This document shows, in pieces, positions 33,115-37,363 of a stretch of DNA of 37,363 bases (position 1 is its first letter; every line of letters begins with the position of its first letter). Origin of the DNA: JAWVZH01 sp033722295 (GTDB lineage Bacteria; Bacteroidota; Bacteroidia; Chitinophagales; Saprospiraceae); contig JAWVZH010000009.1 in NCBI GenBank assembly GCA_033722295.1, positions 1 to 37,363 on the forward strand, written 5' to 3'. A program made the position numbers and the translations under genes. The notes beneath the pieces were generated by a model that saw only the letters and a list, made by a program, of their open reading frames with translations, was not told the DNA's origin and made no database searches.

Positions 33115-36100
33115 TTACCGGATCAAGGTCACGTCGCCTGACTCAAAATAGGTGTTACCCAACTTGTCCATAATTTCCATCATATAAATATACACACCCG
33201 GTCTCACCGGTTGCCCCTCGAAATAACCATCCCAGGCTCCGTTGATCTGCCCTGGTTCAACACCTTGACTCTGATGAATTATTTCTCCCCATCTGTCGTA
33301 AACCCTGAAAGATGTTATCTCATAAACCGATCGGTCGCTGAACAGGGTGAAATAATCATTAATATCATCTCCATTAGGTGTAAAAGTGTTCGGAACATAA
33401 AATCTGCTTTTTGCATCCACCGTGACAGAAGCTGTATACTCGCAGCCTTTATCATCCATGGCAAAGACATCGTATTGAGAACTACCTTTGCCAGGATGAA
33501 CAGTCCACTCACTACAGTCAAAACAAGTCCCATCCGGTCCGTACCAATCCATATCCATAACCTGTCCTATACCCTCCGTTCTGACAGAAAGTGTGACACT
33601 GTCTCCTACGACTATTTCAGTAGCACTAGCGTCAATTTCAAGGGTACCGGGCTCTACCTGAAGCAGATCTACATATTCATGTACTTCACAACGATTGTCA
33701 TCCATTAGACGCAAATCATACTGGCCTTCCTCGAGACCATCTATATGGCCATTGATAGGATGAGCACGAACGCTGTTAAGAAACAACTTCAGCTCACCAG
33801 TACCACCGGACATTTCTTGAATATAAATGCTTCCAGACCGGTCTTGCTGACACAGTAAATGTCTTGGAGTGACAGCCAGTCTTAGAGGTTCAGGATTGGC
33901 CAGATCAAATGTAATTGAAGAATAACAATCATTTTGAGAGATCACTGTTACTTCATACGATCCCGTATCCATATCTGTCCTGAGATCACCAATGTGGCCA
34001 TCGTTCCAAACTATGCGATCACTGGTTTTAATGCCAGCGATCCGCACCGAACCATCACCTAGATCGAAGCAGGTGATCGGTTGAAGAACCTCAACTGATA
34101 TTGACCGTTCTTTTTCTACTTCAACCCTTAGCTCCACTATACTATCACAGGAGTTCTGAGCCTGATGTTTATAAAAATAAGTTCCGCTTTCCTCAATTAC
34201 ATCACCATTCCACACAAGTACCTCCCCAAAACATAAAGAAGTGTCCGTGATGAAGTGCGTTTTTTTCAACTCGACCAGATTAACCGTCCATATACTATCG
34301 CAGGCTCCAGGAGATGATTTCTGCACTTGGTAGACTCCAGCACTTTGTAATGTGTCACCCTTGAATACCAGAAATTCATCTTCACAGATCGCTGTGTCTA
34401 TTTGTCCTTCATAGAAGTCAATGCGATGAGCTTCATAGGTAATAATACTATCGCAGCGATCAACTGACGACTTACTTATTCTCAAAATAGTATCCGTTGT
34501 AACCTTATGCCCCTCCAATATGATCTCTTCGCCAGCACAAAACTGAGTATCTATTCGAAGACTGAATGTATCTCTCAATTGCACCGAATATACGATTGTA
34601 CTGTCACAGCCTTTGGTTGAAGTGTAGTTCAATGGATACGCGCCTTCAGACTGAATAACAGAACCACCGGAAGTAAGGGGTTGGCCAGAACATAAGATCG
34701 TATCCCTGTGTAAGGCGGAGGTATCATAGTGTCTGACATCTATAACCCAGCGGATATCGCATCCTTCTGGTGTCAATGTATGTTGAACATATCTTCTTGC
34801 CCCGGACAAGGTGTCGCCATTGATCATAACCTCAGTACCAGGACAAATTAAAGTGTCAATAGATCTTTGTAGCGTATCGGGGTTTGTGATGGTCAGATGG
34901 ATAATGCTGTCACAACCCGATGTATTCTGGAGAAGAATGCGATGATAACCCGCTTGATCGTAAGTCTGTCCTGCGATCTGTACACTCTGGGACGGACATA
35001 GCAATGTATCTATGTTGCTTGATGACGAATCTACTAAGACAACATTAACCTCAATGATACTATCACAATAATTAACAGAGGGATAGCTGAATGAATTATG
35101 ATACTCACTTCTTATCCTCTGACCCTCCAGCATGATCGATCCACCCTGACATATGAAGGTATCTATCGTACGTGTGTAGATCAGTGGATAATATTCGAAC
35201 GGTTCGCTCAATTCACAGTTCACTCCATCACTAACGCGCACCTGGTATGAACCGGTGTCCTGCCTGGATACTCTTATATCAGGACTGTCCTGACCCGCCA
35301 GTGCCACACCATTTCGATACCACTGATAATCAAGGGTATTTATGTCATGGGTCTTGAGGGTTATAAAACCATCACAGATATCTCCATTGAGATCAATTTT
35401 AACAGCATCGAACTCATCCGACTCATTCAGGATCAGATCATCCAGGAAGTAATAACTGTCCTTAATCGCACGAATGCATCCCGGACCTATAGCAACGGCT
35501 TCCACCATGGAAGGTGCCTGAAATACCAGTTTCCCTTTGACCCATTCATTACTACCCGTTAATGTGACTTCTCCGATCTCAAACCAGGTTGGCAGGATCG
35601 ATGGGCACTGAGCAAACAAATTATCGCCAAAAGGAAGCTCGGCACAGCTGTTGCTTCCATAAAGCACTACATTAAAAGGAGATTTGGCAACGTAATTTCT
35701 TCCGGCACGTCCAAAACCGAGATAAAATTCGAGCGTATATTCCTGGCCCGGAGTCATGGGTGTGGTCAAACAGGCTCCGACATACTCCTTGTAGGACCCA
35801 ATACCGAAGACTTCTGTTACATCAAGGAATCCTACAAAGGCATCGCCAGATGGAAGAGGCATGGGAGGATCGCCCCGGTCTACATCACTTACAAAACCAC
35901 AGGTATGATAATAATCCGAAGTCGCCCATGATGCCTGTATCCAGTCAGCGGCACAATCCAGCTGGGCCAGTTTATTCGGGCAGCAAAGTGTATCTTCAAA
36001 AGAAGGATTTGGAATGAGAGATGTTGGTGTATATAAAGTATCCGAAATGCCGATGCAAAAACAATCAACCGTATCATTCAAATCTATCAGTCCATCCAGA

Positions 36101-36210
36101 TCATCATCCACTCCATTATCGCAGATCTCAGGCACAGCTATTTCGGTCACTGCGTCTTCACCAGACCACCAACTCCATAGCAAGAAAAAAAACAGTACCA
36201 GGACCCTCAT
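33115..36210 (-). CDS. Large secreted protein with seven 51-residue repeats and T9SS type B sorting domain
   Basis: This 1031-residue protein starts at ATG 36210. It opens with a signal segment (VLVLFFFLLWSWWSG), an EF-hand-like acidic stretch CDNGVDDDLDGLIDLND, and a jelly-roll/carbohydrate-like region (about 55-270) with an N-terminal PNPSFED motif. One Ig-like unit follows (about 290-345), then seven tandem repeats of exactly 51 residues, each with DTxxC and, 28 residues later, (C)DS (genomic 34099-35169). The C-terminal domain holds FTPNGDDINDYFTLF and FRVYDRWGEIIHQ and ends DVTLIR, the type B sorting signal. It is probably a surface or released adhesin or binding protein; the ligand is unknown. 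It is placed inside the phenylacetate locus on the opposite strand. Confidence 0.9.
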   Translation of the reverse strand: MRVLVLFFFLLWSWWSGEDAVTEIAVPEICDNGVDDDLDGLIDLNDTVDCFCIGISDTLYTPTSLIPNPSFEDTLCCPNKLAQLDCAADWIQASWATSDYYHTCGFVSDVDRGDPPMPLPSGDAFVGFLDVTEVFGIGSYKEYVGACLTTPMTPGQEYTLEFYLGFGRAGRNYVAKSPFNVVLYGSNSCAELPFGDNLFAQCPSILPTWFEIGEVTLTGSNEWVKGKLVFQAPSMVEAVAIGPGCIRAIKDSYYFLDDLILNESDEFDAVKIDLNGDICDGFITLKTHDINTLDYQWYRNGVALAGQDSPDIRVSRQDTGSYQVRVSDGVNCELSEPFEYYPLIYTRTIDTFICQGGSIMLEGQRIRSEYHNSFSYPSVNYCDSIIEVNVVLVDSSSSNIDTLLCPSQSVQIAGQTYDQAGYHRILLQNTSGCDSIIHLTITNPDTLQRSIDTLICPGTEVMINGDTLSGARRYVQHTLTPEGCDIRWVIDVRHYDTSALHRDTILCSGQPLTSGGSVIQSEGAYPLNYTSTKGCDSTIVYSVQLRDTFSLRIDTQFCAGEEIILEGHKVTTDTILRISKSSVDRCDSIITYEAHRIDFYEGQIDTAICEDEFLVFKGDTLQSAGVYQVQKSSPGACDSIWTVNLVELKKTHFITDTSLCFGEVLVWNGDVIEESGTYFYKHQAQNSCDSIVELRVEVEKERSISVEVLQPITCFDLGDGSVRIAGIKTSDRIVWNDGHIGDLRTDMDTGSYEVTVISQNDCYSSITFDLANPEPLRLAVTPRHLLCQQDRSGSIYIQEMSGGTGELKLFLNSVRAHPINGHIDGLEEGQYDLRLMDDNRCEVHEYVDLLQVEPGTLEIDASATEIVVGDSVTLSVRTEGIGQVMDMDWYGPDGTCFDCSEWTVHPGKGSSQYDVFAMDDKGCEYTASVTVDAKSRFYVPNTFTPNGDDINDYFTLFSDRSVYEITSFRVYDRWGEIIHQSQGVEPGQINGAWDGYFEGQPVRPGVYIYMMEIMDKLGNTYFESGDVTLIR
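34099..35169 (-). repeat. Seven in-frame 153-bp repeat units in the T9SS cargo gene
   Basis: The encoded repeats span seven units of 51 residues. The first cysteine (in DTxxC) and the second (in CD) of each unit recur with no insertion or deletion at any unit (first cysteines 51 apart six times, second cysteines likewise). Outside the cysteines and a few glycines the units differ strongly, so the nucleotide sequence is not a recent duplication. A disulfide per unit is likely. Confidence 0.85.
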
Positions 36211-36322
36211 GTCGATCACATTTCAAATTACTCCAATCGGTAATTCAACAGCTCCACAAAAGTACTTATTTTGCCACAGTTCAAAAACGTTTTAACACTA
36301 TTATCTTATAAATTTTTATAAT

Positions 36323-37099
36323 ATGTCCGTAATTCAGTTTGACGTTCAAAATAACATTGGAACCATACGTTTCAATCGTCCGGATAAGTATAATGCATTT
36401 AACAAGGAAATGGCCATGGCCGTACAGGAAGCACTTGATGAATGTGCTACCCGGAAGGAGGTCAGATGTATACTGATCACAGGCGAGGGAAAGGCCTTCA
36501 GTTCAGGGCAGGACCTGAAGGAAGTAACCGACCCTGACGGACCTGAATTGGCGGATATCGTCAAACATCACTATAATCCGATCATTGAACGCCTACGCAG
36601 AATAGAAAAGCCTGTCGTTGCTGCTGTCAACGGCGTCGCAGCAGGTGCAGGCGCTAATATCGCACTGGCTTGTGACATAATCCTGGCCAAATCATCTGCC
36701 TCTTTTATCCAGGCCTTCTCTATGATCGGACTTATTCCAGATAGCGGCGGAACTTACTTTCTTCCGAGATTGGTAGGGTTTCAACGCGCTCTGGCATTGG
36801 CTATGCTCGGTGAAAAAGTATCCGCCTCACAGGCCGAAAGTATGGGTATGATCTACAAAAGTGTCGAGGACGAAGCATTCAATGGAGAGATCGAAAAGAT
36901 CACCCAGAAATTATCCCGGATGCCTACGCGTGGATTGGGTTTGACGAAAAGAGCATTTAACTTTGGCCTTGTCAATGATATCAAAGGGCAACTCGAAGTC
37001 GAACAAATGTTGCAGACGGAAGCAGGGATGAGCTATGATTATCAGGAGGGTGTGGCAGCTTTTCTTGAAAAAAGGAAACCACAATTTAAAGGAGAATAA
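36323..37099 (+). CDS. paaG: 1,2-epoxyphenylacetyl-CoA isomerase PaaG
   Basis: This 258-residue crotonase-fold protein is closest in pattern to PaaG: LNRPDKYNAFNKEM-like opening (here RFNRPDKYNAFNKEM), the oxyanion-hole segment AFSSGQDLKEV, VNGVAAGAGANIALACDI and GLIPDSGGTYFLPRLVGFQRA. The Asp in PDSGG is the usual PaaG acid; the glutamates of true hydratases are absent from this site. The C-terminus DYQEGVAAFLEKRKPQFKG also matches PaaG. It converts the ring epoxide to oxepin-CoA. The start is ATG 36323. The gene is divergent from the T9SS cargo gene and followed three bases later by paaH. Its upstream region shares TATTTTGCCA with the paaE upstream region. Confidence 0.92.
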   Translation: MSVIQFDVQNNIGTIRFNRPDKYNAFNKEMAMAVQEALDECATRKEVRCILITGEGKAFSSGQDLKEVTDPDGPELADIVKHHYNPIIERLRRIEKPVVAAVNGVAAGAGANIALACDIILAKSSASFIQAFSMIGLIPDSGGTYFLPRLVGFQRALALAMLGEKVSASQAESMGMIYKSVEDEAFNGEIEKITQKLSRMPTRGLGLTKRAFNFGLVNDIKGQLEVEQMLQTEAGMSYDYQEGVAAFLEKRKPQFKGE

Positions 37100-37102
37100 T
37101 TC

Positions 37103-37363
37103 ATGGATAAGATCAATATAGGCGTAGTTGGAGGAGGCACGATGGGTCAGGGTATTGCGCAAGTAGCTGCAACAGCCGGTCACAGGGTCATATTGTATGA
37201 TGCCTTTTCCGAGGCACTGGACAGTGCGCGATCCAAGTTAACGAGGATCTTGAACAGACTCGTCGAAAAAGAAAGAATCACAGAAAAGAAGTCTCAGGAA
37301 ATAATGGGCAACATTCTGTTCTCGAATGATCTTGATGATTGCAGTAATTGTGAGTTTATCATA
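37103..37363 (+). CDS. paaH: 3-hydroxyacyl-CoA dehydrogenase PaaH, N-terminal part
   Basis: The window ends inside this frame after 87 codons. The start is ATG 37103, three bases after the paaG stop codon, with an AAAGGAG Shine-Dalgarno-like sequence just upstream. The N-terminal Rossmann fold is clear: INIGVVGGGTMGQGIAQVAA (GxGxxG nucleotide-binding loop) and VILYDAFSEALDSARSKL, with the acidic residue after strand 2 favouring NAD. Downstream pathway members oxidise 3-hydroxyadipyl-CoA to 3-oxoadipyl-CoA. Identification as PaaH rather than a general FadB-like dehydrogenase rests on its place after paaG. Confidence 0.85.
   Translation, partial: MDKINIGVVGGGTMGQGIAQVAATAGHRVILYDAFSEALDSARSKLTRILNRLVEKERITEKKSQEIMGNILFSNDLDDCSNCEFII

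Noticed and set aside
36284..36293. Palindrome AAAACGTTTT upstream of paaG
   Set aside because: It contains AACGTT but does not align with the two paa operator sites in length or half-site spacing.
1..37363. tRNA, rRNA, CRISPR array, insertion sequence or prophage
   Set aside because: No cloverleaf-like intergenic sequence, repeat-spacer pattern, transposase frame, terminal inverted repeats or phage structural genes were seen in either strand.

Overview
This window looks like a chromosomal segment of a Bacteroidota bacterium, probably of the Saprospiria/Saprospiraceae kind (lineage is inference). The evidence is a PorP/SprF-family protein, two very large proteins with the type B (gliding-motility-type) C-terminal sorting domain, an M43 metalloprotease with a type A sorting domain, many lipoproteins, few Shine-Dalgarno sequences, and promoter elements of the Bacteroidota form TAnnTTTG. 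No tRNA, rRNA, CRISPR array, insertion sequence or prophage was seen.

Left part (1-14.6 kb): the tail of a fructosamine-kinase-family gene converges on dprA, which follows a TMTC-like membrane glycosyltransferase/TPR gene. An outer-membrane barrel gene, sucA (2-oxoglutarate dehydrogenase E1, without an adjacent E2 gene), an OmpA-family lipoprotein with a clear terminator, an NlpC/P60 peptidase divergent from a PorP/SprF gene, a RibB fused to a degenerate RibA-like domain, two glycosyltransferases and a LolD-type ABC ATPase follow.

Middle part (14.7-28.8 kb): a CRY-DASH-type photolyase homologue; a tightly overlapping lipoprotein-SCO-cytochrome c operon; a 1353-residue type B T9SS cargo protein; a secreted M43 protease; a small membrane protein and a lipoprotein ending in a terminator; a SulP anion transporter divergent from a small HPF-like protein; a HisC-like aminotransferase; a small lipoprotein with a CX4CH motif; and rpsT with a canonical promoter and terminator.

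Right part (28.8-37.4 kb): an aerobic phenylacetyl-CoA catabolic locus. The order is paaE, a TetR-family regulator, paaABCD, then (after an oppositely oriented 1031-residue T9SS cargo gene) paaG and the start of paaH. PaaABCE with PaaD would epoxidise phenylacetyl-CoA, PaaG would isomerise the epoxide to oxepin-CoA, and PaaH would act in the later beta-oxidation steps. A 20-bp palindrome directly before the paaE start codon recurs with 17 of 20 identities between the regulator gene and paaA. This is a strong candidate for the regulator's operator.

The most interesting observations are the paired operator, the RibB fusion whose RibA half has lost all three zinc cysteines and the GTP-site signature, an exactly periodic 7 x 51-residue cysteine-paired repeat in the T9SS cargo gene that splits the paa locus, and -7 elements so close to start codons that some exported-protein genes may be leaderless. 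No wholly new multi-gene system could be demonstrated from sequence alone.
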